The notes below the pieces were generated by a model, which made no database searches, was not told the DNA's origin, and was given only the letters and a program-made list of their open reading frames with translations. A stretch of 49,005 nucleotides of DNA from Novosphingobium sp. (GTDB taxonomy: Bacteria > Pseudomonadota > Alphaproteobacteria > Sphingomonadales > Sphingomonadaceae), in contig DAICYJ010000225.1 in assembly GCA_027311705.1 (NCBI GenBank), positions 1-49,005 on the forward strand, given 5' to 3'. This document shows positions 17,241 through 26,276 of this stretch, in pieces (positions within the stretch are counted from its first letter, which is position 1; every line of letters starts with the position of its first letter). The translations under genes were made by a program, and so were the position numbers.

Positions 17241-18902
17241 TCAGCCTTTGCGGCCTGCGCGGATGGCGAAATCGCCGCGGCGGCGCACCGGGATCATCAG
17301 CGTGCACTGCACACCGCCGGGATCGAAGTGAAGATCGACCGGATTGCGCAATTCGTGCGCCACGATCTTTTCGATCAGGTCGGTGCCGAAACCGCGCTTG
17401 CGCCTCGCATCCGGGTCCAGCCGTGGGCCGTTGCTTTCTTCCCAGCGGATACGCGCCTGACCGTCGCCCACCATTTCCCAGAACACGCGGACCTTGCCAT
17501 CCTGCACGCTGAGCGCCCCGTACTTGGCGGCGTTTGTTGCCAGTTCGTGGATGGCGAGACCCAGCGACAGTGCATCGTTGGGAGCCAGTTCCACGTCTGG
17601 TCCTTCGATATCGACATGTCGATCGACATCCTGCGCATAGGGCGCGAGTTCGGCCTGGATTACCGCGCGCACGGGCGTTGTGCCCCATTCGGACTGGGTG
17701 AGCAGATCGTGCGTGGCCGAAAGCGCGCGGATGCGCCCTTCAAGGTTGTCTGCAAAACTGTCGAGGTCGGTGGCGCGGCGGCGCGTGAGCGCGATGATCG
17801 AGAGAACATTGGCCAGCGTATTCTTGACCCGATGGTTCAGTTCGCGCGTGAGCGAATTGCGGATCGACGATTGCTGCTCGAACCAAGACAGCGCAACGCG
17901 ATCTTCCACAGCCTGTTGCGTCAACAGCCGTGCCAGCACAAGCAGCAGCGTGGCAACCAACAGGCCGAACAACAGCGTCATCACCGAGATCAGGCTGAGC
18001 ATGTTGGTGGCCGGGGCCTCAACCTCCAGCAGCCAGCGCCGGCCGGAAAGGTCAATTTCGCGCCGGGCCACGCTGCCCGAACGGACGGCGAGTTTCACTT
18101 CGGCAAGAAGGTTGCCCGGTTCGGCGGCATCGTCATAAAGCCGGATGCCGACCGCGCCGATCCGGTCGGTGCTGACGGCGGATTCGAGGAATTGCTGGCC
18201 GTTGAATGGGCTGTAAACGAAGCCGCGCAGATTGCTGCGACCCACTTCGAAGACCGGCACGTAGATCAGGAAACCCGGCGGACTGTTACGTCCGCCATCC
18301 TGCATCAGCACCGTTTTGCCCGATGCCACCGGCCGGCCCAGCCGCTCGGCCTCGTCCATCGCGGCCTTGCGGACAGGATCGGAATACATGTCGAAGCCGA
18401 TCGCCCGGCGATTGCGCACGGTATCGGGCTGGAGGTACATCACCGGGGCGGCCACGGGCTGGTCCAGCGCCGGAGAGGGATAAACCGCGAAGTCCGGCGA
18501 TCCACTGCGTCGCATCACTTCTTCGACCGTCGGAATGTCGACCCGGTTGACCCGCATGGTCCAGCCGATCCCGTCGGACCCCACATAGTTGCCATCGAGG
18601 TGGAGTTGTTGGATGAAGGTGCGGAACAGTGGTGCCTCCACCACCTGCTGCGTCGCAAACAGCGCCGCGCCGGAACGGAGATAGGCCGCGTTCGCGTTGG
18701 AGCGGCGCTCCAGCCCAGAGGCAATGGCTTGCGCCGTTTGATCCAATTGGGCGGATTCGCGTTGCTTTTCCGCGTGTTCGATGGCGAAAACGCTCAAGAC
18801 GGTGACCGCCATCGTCAGTACGAAGATCCCGATCGGCAAGGCGCGCGGGAACCGTTCGTACCATCGCGGCGTCAGGTTTTTCTGGGAGAGCAACTTCTCC
18901 AC
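17241..18902 (-). CDS. CHASE-domain sensor histidine kinase of the HisKA_2/HWE group (PhyK/PhyP-like)
   Basis: The 553-residue membrane kinase has a first membrane segment (about 22-41), a periplasmic CHASE-type sensor (about 70-250), a second membrane segment (about 301-325), and a cytoplasmic kinase core. The phosphorylated histidine is H357 in ELNHRVKNTLANVLSI, the HisKA_2 box. ATP-binding motifs LAIHELATNAAKYGAL and a GFGTDLI segment follow. Kinases of this type at this locus act on PhyR, as kinase or phosphatase. The GTG at 18902 is the start. It is divergent from nepR. Confidence 0.88.
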   Translation of the reverse strand: MEKLLSQKNLTPRWYERFPRALPIGIFVLTMAVTVLSVFAIEHAEKQRESAQLDQTAQAIASGLERRSNANAAYLRSGAALFATQQVVEAPLFRTFIQQLHLDGNYVGSDGIGWTMRVNRVDIPTVEEVMRRSGSPDFAVYPSPALDQPVAAPVMYLQPDTVRNRRAIGFDMYSDPVRKAAMDEAERLGRPVASGKTVLMQDGGRNSPPGFLIYVPVFEVGRSNLRGFVYSPFNGQQFLESAVSTDRIGAVGIRLYDDAAEPGNLLAEVKLAVRSGSVARREIDLSGRRWLLEVEAPATNMLSLISVMTLLFGLLVATLLLVLARLLTQQAVEDRVALSWFEQQSSIRNSLTRELNHRVKNTLANVLSIIALTRRRATDLDSFADNLEGRIRALSATHDLLTQSEWGTTPVRAVIQAELAPYAQDVDRHVDIEGPDVELAPNDALSLGLAIHELATNAAKYGALSVQDGKVRVFWEMVGDGQARIRWEESNGPRLDPDARRKRGFGTDLIEKIVAHELRNPVDLHFDPGGVQCTLMIPVRRRGDFAIRAGRKG

Positions 18903-18989
18903 CTGCGGTCAGGCCCCTCGGTTGATGTGCCGCAGTTTCATACACGACAGGTTCGTACACGCCACATCCACGACGGGCGTTGTTTTCGG

Positions 18990-19014
18990 GGAACCTCCGG
19001 GGCTTGGTTTCGTT
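18990..19014 (+). promoter_or_regulatory. EcfG-type promoter of nepR-ecfG
   Basis: GGAAC (18990-18994), 16 bp, then CGTT (19011-19014). It leaves a leader of roughly 115 bases before nepR and makes the operon self-activating. On the opposite strand the same segment reads GGAAC-N16-GGTT (18992-19016), a near-match pointing at the kinase gene. Confidence 0.88.
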
Positions 19015-19138
19015 CCACCCGCATATCGCATTGCGCGTCGGCTGGCTTGGAAGCCTGATGTGTGGTGTATCTGCCTTTTGCCGCGCGGGTCGCGGCCTGA
19101 ACTTGCGACGACCCCAGGGGGAGGCTTAGCCGGACAGA

Positions 19139-19315
19139 ATGTCGAAAGAGAAACCGATGAAGACAATGGGAGCCCAGCGCCGTGGGGCCGGCAAGCCGAA
19201 GTCGCCCGAATGGGCGACTGGGCTGCGTCGACTCTACGATTCGGTTGTGGACGAACCCTTGCCCGACAGCTTCGCCAAGTTGCTCGATCAGCTGGACGAT
19301 GATGCGAATGGCTGA
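19139..19315 (+). CDS. nepR: Anti-sigma factor NepR
   Basis: This 58-residue ORF starts at ATG 19139 and ends at TGA 19313-19315. It contains the NepR core: GLRRLYDSVVDEPLPDSF, then LLDQLD. NepR holds EcfG inactive until phosphorylated PhyR binds it. It is easily missed because of its length. The stop overlaps the ecfG start by eight bases (ATGGCTGA), giving the coupling and near-equal synthesis expected of sigma and anti-sigma. Confidence 0.93.
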   Translation: MSKEKPMKTMGAQRRGAGKPKSPEWATGLRRLYDSVVDEPLPDSFAKLLDQLDDDANG

Positions 19316-19982
19316 CTTGCACAGTGGCGAAATCGTTAAAGGCGATGCCAAGGCAGATGCCGGCAGCGGAAAGGCGAAGCGCCCGGAACCGTTGCGTCAG
19401 GCCGGACCCGAATTCAAACGCGAACTCACCGCCGTTATCCCGCATCTGCGCGCCTTTGCCCGCGGATTGTGCGGCCGCCCGGATCTGGCCGACGATCTGG
19501 TGCAGGAAACCCTGCTGAAGGCGTGGGCGGCACAGGACCGGTTCGAGCCGGGCACCAGCATGCGTGCATGGACCTTCGTGATCCTGCGCAATGCCTATCT
19601 CACCGACATGCGCCGCAACCGCTTTCGGGCGGAATACGACGAGACGGTGGCGGAGCGCATTCTCGTGGCTCCCGCCGGTCAGGAAGGGCCTCTGCATCTT
19701 TCCGACATGCACCGCGCGTTGCTGACCTTGCCGCCAGAACGGCGCGAGGCGCTGTTGCTGGTGGGTGCAGGCGGTTTCAGTTACGAAGAAGCGGCGGCGA
19801 TTTGCCAATGTGCCGTCGGCACGATCAAGAGCCGGGTGGGCCGTGCGCGCGCCGCGCTGGTACTGATGATGGAAAACGGCCAGTTTCCGCGCCGTGCCAT
19901 CGGCGACGTGGTCGCGCACGATGCGATCATGGGCGATCTCGATAAATCGGTGCAGGCCGATTTATCGTCTTCAGGCGACTAG
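19308..19982 (+). CDS. ecfG: General stress sigma factor, EcfG family
   Basis: The 224-residue ECF sigma factor has region 2 (about 40-105; DLADDLVQETLLKAWA, then MRAWTFVILRNAYLTDMRR) and region 4 (about 130-185; LTLPPERREALLLVGAGGFS and GTIKSRVGRARAAL). It directs RNA polymerase to GGAAC/CGTT promoters, three of which lie in this locus. ATG 19308 was preferred; ATGs at 19299 and 19302 are in frame. The C-terminal extension of about 35 residues after region 4 is not assigned. Confidence 0.93.
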   Translation: MADLHSGEIVKGDAKADAGSGKAKRPEPLRQAGPEFKRELTAVIPHLRAFARGLCGRPDLADDLVQETLLKAWAAQDRFEPGTSMRAWTFVILRNAYLTDMRRNRFRAEYDETVAERILVAPAGQEGPLHLSDMHRALLTLPPERREALLLVGAGGFSYEEAAAICQCAVGTIKSRVGRARAALVLMMENGQFPRRAIGDVVAHDAIMGDLDKSVQADLSSSGD

Positions 19983-20034
19983 GTCGGCCCGAGTGCCACA
20001 GTGCGGCTGAAATCGGGGACGGGCACTTGATCCC

Positions 20035-21273
20035 GTGACGGACGGGGGCCAAGAATTGCCCGCACTCCATCCGAAAGCGCCCTTCGTGCAGCCCAGCAAA
20101 GACCCCGTCGTCGCACCGGCGATCCGTCCCGATGAAGTTCCGGTCGACCCGATCACGCGCCTGCAATCGGCGATCGTGCTGATGCTGATGCTGGGGCTTT
20201 TCCTCGCGCTGCCGTTCGTGTTGTCGATCGGCGCGGTGGTGTTTCTGCCACCGGTGACGGCGATGATCTTCACCATCGTGCTGTCGCCGATGGCCGACCG
20301 GCTGACCCGGTGGGGCCTGCCCAATATGCTGGCTTCGCTGCTGGCGATCCTGACGATGATCGCGGTGATCGTCGCCGCGCTCACGCTGATTTTGCAACCG
20401 GCGTTCGATATGGTCGATCAGGTGCCCGCCATGACGCGCGAGGTGGTGCGAAGGTTCACCGAACTGCGTGAAAATTTTGCGTGGGTGGGCGAGCTCAACC
20501 GGCAGATTGCGCGGCTTGCGGGCCACAATTCGCGCGAAGTGGCGCTGGCCAGCCCGTCGGTCATCGAACAGCTGGCATTCGCCACGCCCAGCGTTGTGCT
20601 GGAAACGCTGCTGACCCTGCTGATGACGTTCTTCATGATCGAATCGCGCATCCGCATGAAGCGGCGGCTGCTTCTGGAGCGGCAGAGCGTTTCGTCCACC
20701 GTTCGCATCGCCCGCGTGCTGCGCGATGTGCAGGATCGGGTGGCGAACTACATCCTCACGGTGGCGCAGATCAATCTGGCGATGGGCGTGGTCGTCGCGG
20801 CGGGCGCTGCAGCCTATGGCATGACCGCGCCGATCATGTGGGGCGGGTTGGCCTTTGTGCTGAATTTCCTGCCCTATATGGGGCCGCTGGTGATGACCGG
20901 GCTGCTGGCGCTGGTCGGTCTCGGCACGTCGAGCACGGTCGCGCTGGGGCTGGTGCCGGCACTGGCGTTCCTGGCGCTGCACGCCGTTGAATCGAATGCG
21001 ATCACCCCGTCGATCCTGGGCGCGCGCTTCACGCTCAACCCGGTCGCGATCCTGCTGTCGTTCAGCTTTTTCACGTGGATCTGGGGTGTGCTTGGCGCAC
21101 TGCTATCCGTGCCGATCCTGCTGACAATGTCGGCATTGGTCGATCATCTTGGCAGACCCAACTTCGTCGGCTTCCTGTTTGGAGAGCCGTTGTTCGAAGT
21201 GGGCAGGCTGGAGGCCGCTTCCGAAGTCGCCGGCGAGGCGGCTTCGGAAGCAGCACCCGTTCAGGCCGGGTAG
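20035..21273 (+). CDS. AI-2E family transporter (PerM-like permease)
   Basis: The 412-residue protein has about seven to eight membrane segments, including LMLMLGLFLALPFVLSIGAV near the N-terminus and MASLLAILTMIAVIVAAL-like stretches. The C-terminal half has the family region FLPYMGPL, and VESNAITPSILGARFTLNPV is typical. Members export small molecules or act as antiporters; no substrate can be named. The start is GTG 20035. The 3' end overlaps the convergent sodB by 13 bp. Confidence 0.87.
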   Translation: MTDGGQELPALHPKAPFVQPSKDPVVAPAIRPDEVPVDPITRLQSAIVLMLMLGLFLALPFVLSIGAVVFLPPVTAMIFTIVLSPMADRLTRWGLPNMLASLLAILTMIAVIVAALTLILQPAFDMVDQVPAMTREVVRRFTELRENFAWVGELNRQIARLAGHNSREVALASPSVIEQLAFATPSVVLETLLTLLMTFFMIESRIRMKRRLLLERQSVSSTVRIARVLRDVQDRVANYILTVAQINLAMGVVVAAGAAAYGMTAPIMWGGLAFVLNFLPYMGPLVMTGLLALVGLGTSSTVALGLVPALAFLALHAVESNAITPSILGARFTLNPVAILLSFSFFTWIWGVLGALLSVPILLTMSALVDHLGRPNFVGFLFGEPLFEVGRLEAASEVAGEAASEAAPVQAG

Positions 21274-21887
21274 GCCCAGACTGCACCGCGTGACAGGTTT
21301 TCGCCGGCGAAGGCCCAGTTCAGGTGGTCGTCGATCACCTGCTTCAGGTAGTCGGGACGCAGGTTCTTGTAATCGATGTAGTAGGCGTGTTCCCACAGAT
21401 CGATCACCAGCAGCGGCGTTGCGCCAAGGCTGTTGAACGTCGCCGCGTCGTGCGTCTGTTCAACGGCAACCTTGCCGTCCTTGGCCACCAGCCACACCCA
21501 GCCCGAGGCGAAGTGGGCCGTACCCTGCGTTGCCAGTTCGGTCTTCAGCGCATCGAACGATCCGAACGAGGCGTCGATGGCCGCGGCGAGTTCACCCTGC
21601 GGCGACTGCGCTTCAGGGCTGAGGCTGTGCCAGTAGAAACCGTGGTTCCAGACTTGCGCGGCATTGTTGAACAGGCCCCAGTCTCCGGTCGCGTCGCCCT
21701 TGGCTTCGGCAGCGGCGACGATGTCTTCAAGGTTCTTGCCGGCAAGTTCCCCACCTTCGATCGCGGCATTGGTCTTGTCGACATAGGCCTTGTGATGCTT
21801 GCCATGGTGGGTTTGCAGGGTGGTCGCCGAAATGGCGGGTTCAAGGGCGGTTTCGGCATAGGGCAGGGGAAGCAGCGAAATCGACAT
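21261..21887 (-). CDS. sodB: Fe-type superoxide dismutase
   Basis: The 208-residue enzyme converts superoxide to peroxide and oxygen. Metal ligands are H27 (QTHHGKHH), H82 (NHGFYWH), D163 and H167 (DLWEHAYY). Q78 in AAQVWNH is the second-shell residue characteristic of iron enzymes. No signal peptide is present, so it is cytoplasmic. It lies just downstream of the stress locus, but no EcfG promoter was found for it. The last 13 bp overlap the AI-2E gene tail to tail. Confidence 0.95.
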   Translation of the reverse strand: MSISLLPLPYAETALEPAISATTLQTHHGKHHKAYVDKTNAAIEGGELAGKNLEDIVAAAEAKGDATGDWGLFNNAAQVWNHGFYWHSLSPEAQSPQGELAAAIDASFGSFDALKTELATQGTAHFASGWVWLVAKDGKVAVEQTHDAATFNSLGATPLLVIDLWEHAYYIDYKNLRPDYLKQVIDDHLNWAFAGENLSRGAVWAYPA

Positions 21888-22021
21888 GGAAATTCCGATC
21901 GGGATGGAGAGGATCTGGTTCGCAGACCAACGCCCTCGCCGGGCGTCGGTTGCGCCGCACCTATGAAAAATATGGCGGAATTCCAGCGAGTTTTTTCAAT
22001 CGAACGTTGCGCAAAAGGCGA

Positions 22022-23359
22022 TTATGAAACCGGTGTTCCATCCGCCGCGATGGGTGCCCGGCCCACCGCATATTTGTCTGCCGAAGCGGTGACGGCCACG
22101 TCCATCGTCACGTTGCCCAAAGTGCGCATGAGGTCAGGCAACACTTCCACCGCGACCAGCAGCGCCAGCGGACCCACCGGCACGCCCATCGCGATCGCAA
22201 TCGGGCCGACCGAAGCGACATAGCTGATCGTGCCCGGCAGGCTGACCGAACTGAGCGAGACGAGGATGGCAATGATCCACCCCGAAACCAGCATTGCGGG
22301 TGACAACTCCACGCCATACCACTTGGCGACATAGAGCACGACCGCCAGGTTCATCGCCGGGCTGGTGGCGCGGAACAGCGAGACCGCCAGCGGCATCACA
22401 AACTCCGCCGTGGTATCACGCACGCCCAGTCGGCGGCACGCACCCAGCATGGCGGGCAGCGAAGCGAGCGAGGATTGCGTGGATAGCGCAAACACCTGAA
22501 CCGGCAGCATCGCCCGCGCAAACGCGCCCAGCGACCGGCGTGCGACCGCCACGGCGATGAGGTAACCGCAAAGCAGCACGACCGATCCGGTCAGCACCAC
22601 GATCAGGACGTAATGCGCCAGCGCGCCGATGGCTGCCGGCCCGCTTTTCGCCGCGACCGACAGGCTCAATGCCAGCACGCCCACTGGCGCGACGGCCAGC
22701 ACCCAGCCGATCACGACCAGCATGGCCGAGGCGATGGCTGCGAAGAAGGTGGACAGCGATGTGCGCAGGCGGGTCTCCAGCCGGGTCGTCGCCAGCGCGA
22801 ACACTGCGATAAACAGGATCATCGGCAGCATCCGGTCATTGGCAGCGGCATCGATCACATTGGTCGGCACGATGGAGCGCAAGTAGTCGGCCAGCCCGGG
22901 CACCGCGCCTTGCGGCGGCACGGAGGCAAGGCTGGATCGCAGGGCGTCGCCGGCGCTGCCGGGGATCGGCATGAGCGCCAGCAAGGCCGGGGTGACGAAC
23001 AATGCCATCCCGGCGCTGAACGCCAGGAAGGCAATGAACATTACCAGACTGCGCCGCGCCAACATCCCCGCGCTGGCCGTCGCAACCGTCTGCACGACGC
23101 CGGTAAACAGCAGCGCGGCAACCAGTGGCACGATGGTCGCCTGCAAGGCGCGCAGCCACAGGTCGCCTACCGGCTCCGCCACCGCCAGCACTGCTGGAAG
23201 CGCTTGCGGCGCGGCGAAAGCGAGCGCCAGCCCGCCCAGCAAGCCACCGGTGAGCGCAGCAAAAGTCCACGCGGCCGACACTTGCGCAATCGGCGGCAAT
23301 GAAAACGCCGGAGCGGATGCGTTTTCTGAGGATGAAGGATCGGTAATCGCTTGGTTCAT
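22022..23359 (-). CDS. Dicarboxylate/amino acid:cation symporter (DAACS family)
   Basis: The 445-residue protein has about eight membrane segments and the DAACS re-entrant loop signature, here ALSTQSSLASLPAML, plus the FVMPLAVSLFRATSPAMNLA segment. Family members couple uptake of glutamate, aspartate or C4-dicarboxylates to Na+ or H+. The substrate here is not fixed. It is divergent from glmM. Confidence 0.87.
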   Translation of the reverse strand: MNQAITDPSSSENASAPAFSLPPIAQVSAAWTFAALTGGLLGGLALAFAAPQALPAVLAVAEPVGDLWLRALQATIVPLVAALLFTGVVQTVATASAGMLARRSLVMFIAFLAFSAGMALFVTPALLALMPIPGSAGDALRSSLASVPPQGAVPGLADYLRSIVPTNVIDAAANDRMLPMILFIAVFALATTRLETRLRTSLSTFFAAIASAMLVVIGWVLAVAPVGVLALSLSVAAKSGPAAIGALAHYVLIVVLTGSVVLLCGYLIAVAVARRSLGAFARAMLPVQVFALSTQSSLASLPAMLGACRRLGVRDTTAEFVMPLAVSLFRATSPAMNLAVVLYVAKWYGVELSPAMLVSGWIIAILVSLSSVSLPGTISYVASVGPIAIAMGVPVGPLALLVAVEVLPDLMRTLGNVTMDVAVTASADKYAVGRAPIAADGTPVS

Positions 23360-23444
23360 GCGTTGGTGAGATTAATCGTGTAGGGCGCAATGGCAACGTG
23401 CTTTGGCCGCGCCTGTGCGCACACAACGGGATTCAGGGTAAACG

Positions 23445-24782
23445 ATGGGACGCAAATTCTTCGGCACCGATGGCATCAGGGGCCGGACCAATGTCGGCGT
23501 GATGACTGCGGTAACCGCGATGAAGGTCGGTCAGGCCGCCGGCACCTATTTCCTGCGCGGCGCGCACCGCCACCGCGTGGTGATCGGCAAGGATACGCGC
23601 CTTTCGGGCTATATGCTGGAAAACGCGATGGTTGCGGGCTTTACCAGCGTGGGGATGGACGTGATCCTCGTCGGCCCGATGCCGACGCCGGCCGTGGCCA
23701 TGCTCACGCGCGAGATGCGCGCCGATGTGGGCGTGATGATATCTGCCAGCCACAATCCTTATGAAGACAACGGCATCAAGCTGTTCGGCCCCGATGGCTT
23801 CAAGCTTTCGGACGAGGACGAGTATGCGATCGAGGCGCTGCTCGATCAGGAACTGGCGCTGGCCGCATCGGAAGATGTGGGCCGGGCACGCCGGATTGAG
23901 GATGCGCGCGGGCGCTATATCCACGCGCTGAAGGCATCGCTGCCGTACAACGTGCGGCTCGACGGGCTGCGCATCGTGGTCGATTGCGCGAACGGCGCGG
24001 CCTATCACGTCGCGCCATCGGTGCTGTGGGAACTGGGTGCCGAAGTGATCGCCATCGGGGTGGAGCCCAACGGCAAGAACATCAACGCAGGGGTGGGTTC
24101 GACCCATCTCGACGCGATCAAGGACAAGGTGCGCGAAGTGCGCGCCGATATCGGCATCGCGCTGGATGGCGATGCGGACCGGCTGATCGTTGTCGATGAA
24201 AAGGGCCAGACGGTCGATGGCGACCAGATCATGGCGCTGATCGGCAGCACACTGGCCGCGCGCGGGGCCTTGCGCGGCGGCGGCGTGGTGGCGACAGTGA
24301 TGTCGAATCTCGGCCTCGAACGCTATCTGGCCACGCAGGGCATCGATCTGATCCGCACCGCCGTGGGCGACCGCAACGTGCTCGAAGCCATGCGCGAGGG
24401 CGGATACAATGTGGGCGGCGAGCAATCGGGCCACATGATCCTGACCGACCATGGCACCACCGGCGATGGCACGGTTGCCGCGCTGCAGGTGCTGGCCGCG
24501 CTGATCGCATCGGGCAAGCCTGCCAGTGAGACACTGCATCTGTTCGACCCCGTGCCGCAATTGCTGAAGAATGTGCGCTTTGCGGGCGGCAAGCCCTTGG
24601 AAGTGCAGGCCGTGCGCGATGTGATCGCCGGGGCCGAGGCGCAACTGGCGGGCAAGGGCCGGCTGGTCATCCGGCCCTCCGGCACCGAGCCCGTCATCCG
24701 CGTGATGGCTGAAGGCGACGACGCCGCCGAGGTTGAAAGCCTGGTTGACCGGATCTGCGACGCGGTTCGGAAGGCAGCTTGA
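23445..24782 (+). CDS. glmM: Phosphoglucosamine mutase
   Basis: The 445-residue enzyme isomerises glucosamine-6-phosphate to glucosamine-1-phosphate for peptidoglycan and LPS precursors. It opens [10 protein letters not shown]. The phosphoserine is S102 in [14 protein letters not shown]. The metal-binding loop DGDADR and sugar-binding GGEQSGH, as well as the phosphate-binding RPSGTEP near the C-terminus, are all present. The stop TGA shares one base with the next ATG (TGATG). Confidence 0.97.
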   Translation: MGRKFFGTDGIRGRTNVGVMTAVTAMKVGQAAGTYFLRGAHRHRVVIGKDTRLSGYMLENAMVAGFTSVGMDVILVGPMPTPAVAMLTREMRADVGVMISASHNPYEDNGIKLFGPDGFKLSDEDEYAIEALLDQELALAASEDVGRARRIEDARGRYIHALKASLPYNVRLDGLRIVVDCANGAAYHVAPSVLWELGAEVIAIGVEPNGKNINAGVGSTHLDAIKDKVREVRADIGIALDGDADRLIVVDEKGQTVDGDQIMALIGSTLAARGALRGGGVVATVMSNLGLERYLATQGIDLIRTAVGDRNVLEAMREGGYNVGGEQSGHMILTDHGTTGDGTVAALQVLAALIASGKPASETLHLFDPVPQLLKNVRFAGGKPLEVQAVRDVIAGAEAQLAGKGRLVIRPSGTEPVIRVMAEGDDAAEVESLVDRICDAVRKAA

Positions 24783-25006
24783 TGCTGGACATGCATCCCG
24801 ATTGCGAACGCTGCGGCACCGATCTTCCGGCCGAAGCGCCCGGCGCGTTCATCTGCTCGTTCGAGTGCACGTTCTGCGCTGAATGCAGCGATGCGCTCGA
24901 CGACCGCTGCCCCAATTGCGGCGGAGAACTGATGGACCGGCCGACCCGGTCGAAGGCATTGCAGACCAGCAATCCGGCGTCCACGGTGCGCAAGTTCAAA
25001 GCGTGA
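24782..25006 (+). CDS. DUF1272 zinc-ribbon-like small protein
   Basis: The 74-residue protein contains four paired cysteine motifs (CERC, CSF-EC, CAEC, CPNC) and the conserved ICSFECTFCAEC core of DUF1272. These cysteines probably bind zinc. Its function is unknown. It overlaps glmM and thiD by one base at each end (TGATG both times), so the three genes are an operon read by termination-reinitiation. Confidence 0.87.
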   Translation: MLDMHPDCERCGTDLPAEAPGAFICSFECTFCAECSDALDDRCPNCGGELMDRPTRSKALQTSNPASTVRKFKA

Positions 25007-25749
25007 TGGTTCCGCGCATCCTGTCCATCGCTGGCTCGGATTCGGGCGGCGGAGCGGGCATTCAGGCCGACATTAAGACCATCGCGATGCTGGGCGGCTA
25101 TGCGATGACCGCGATCTGCGCGCTGACCGCGCAGGACACGACCGGGGTGCACCTGATCGAGCCGGCGTCGGCCGCGATGGTGGCCGCGCAGATCGACGCC
25201 TGCGTGGGCGATATCGGCGTCGATGCGGTGAAGATCGGCATGCTGGGTTCGCCGGAGATTGCACGGATCGTGGCGGACCGGCTGGAGAAGCTGGCGGTGC
25301 CGATCGTGTTCGACCCGGTGATGGTGGCCACCAGCGGCGCGGCGCTGGCCGATGCTGCCACCATCGCTGCATTCGAACGGCTGATGCGGATAGCCACGCT
25401 GACGACGCCGAATGTGCTCGAACTTGCAGCGCTGGGTGGGGCGGACGCTATGGCCGCGCGCGGGATCGCATGGCTGGGCAAAGGCGGCGACGCGGCGGGG
25501 GCCGAGATCACCGACCGCCTGTGCGTACCCGGCCAGCCCGATCGGATATGGACCGCGCCGCGCATCGAAACGCGCCACACCCACGGCACTGGCTGCACGC
25601 TATCCAGCGCCATCGCCACGCTGCTCGGCATGGGCCTGCCGTTGGACGAAGCGGTTGAAGATGCCCGCGAATTCGTGCGCGCTGCCTTGCTGGCTGCGCC
25701 CGGCTTTGGTGCGGGGAATGGGCCGCTGGGGCATCACGCGGTACGATAA
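25006..25749 (+). CDS. thiD: Hydroxymethylpyrimidine/phosphomethylpyrimidine kinase
   Basis: The 247-residue kinase phosphorylates HMP and HMP-phosphate in thiamine synthesis. It starts ILSIAGSDSGGGAGIQADIKT and carries VFDPVMVATSG and the ribokinase-family anion hole with catalytic aspartate region THGTGCTLSSAIA. It is about 15-20 residues shorter than common ThiD proteins because the helix-plus-strand around residues 145-165 (GGADAMAARGIAWLGKGGD) is contracted. The start overlaps the DUF1272 stop. Its 3' end overlaps a convergent GNAT gene by 16 bp. Confidence 0.93.
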   Translation: MVPRILSIAGSDSGGGAGIQADIKTIAMLGGYAMTAICALTAQDTTGVHLIEPASAAMVAAQIDACVGDIGVDAVKIGMLGSPEIARIVADRLEKLAVPIVFDPVMVATSGAALADAATIAAFERLMRIATLTTPNVLELAALGGADAMAARGIAWLGKGGDAAGAEITDRLCVPGQPDRIWTAPRIETRHTHGTGCTLSSAIATLLGMGLPLDEAVEDAREFVRAALLAAPGFGAGNGPLGHHAVR

Positions 25750-26276
25750 TCCTCTGCGACCAGTTCGAAATAGACGCTGTCACACCAGACATCGCCCACT
25801 AGCCAAGTCCGCGCTTGCCGGTGTGTTTCGCGAAAGCCCAGCCGCTCAAGCAGCCGGATCGAAGCGGTATTGCGCGGATCGACATCGGCCAGCGCACGTG
25901 GCAGGCGATGTATTGCGAAGGCGCGATCAAGCACGGCCGCCAGAGCCTCGCGTGCAAAGCCTTGGCCCCAGACTTCCGGATCAAAAATATAGCCAATTTC
26001 GGGAAAGCGGTAAAAGCCGGCCTTGCCGATCAGGCGGCCATCATGTTCGATGATAAAGTCTTCGCCTTCGACGGGGGCGATGGCGATCATTTTGGCCAGG
26101 AATTCTCGGGTCTCCGCCGGGTTCCGATGCGGCGGCGTTGACCAGAAGGCCATCGCACGCGGCTGCTTCATGATGGCATGCATGGCAGCCTCGTCACCGG
26201 CGCGGGCTGCGCGCAGCTTCAATCGTTCGGTGTGAAGCTCGATCAAGGCTGCTCTCTCAGTCGCAATCCAGTCCAT
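25734..26276 (-). CDS. GNAT family N-acetyltransferase (RimJ/RimL-like)
   Basis: The 180-residue protein has the RimJ-like opening LHTERLKLRAAR, the acetyl-CoA region VWGQGFAREAL (Q/R-x-x-G-x-G/A type), and NTASIRLLERLGFRE. It probably acetylates a protein N-terminus or small molecule; the target is unknown. The ATG at 26276 overlaps the LOG-family gene by 20 bp. A TTG 11 codons downstream, with GAGAGAG before it, is a possible alternative start. Confidence 0.85.
   Translation of the reverse strand: MDWIATERAALIELHTERLKLRAARAGDEAAMHAIMKQPRAMAFWSTPPHRNPAETREFLAKMIAIAPVEGEDFIIEHDGRLIGKAGFYRFPEIGYIFDPEVWGQGFAREALAAVLDRAFAIHRLPRALADVDPRNTASIRLLERLGFRETHRQARTWLVGDVWCDSVYFELVAEDYRTA

Noticed and set aside
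17328..19058. Open frame of 576 codons on the plus strand opposite the histidine kinase
   Set aside because: The minus strand encodes an intact CHASE-HisKA_2 kinase; the plus frame is His/Arg-rich with no motif.
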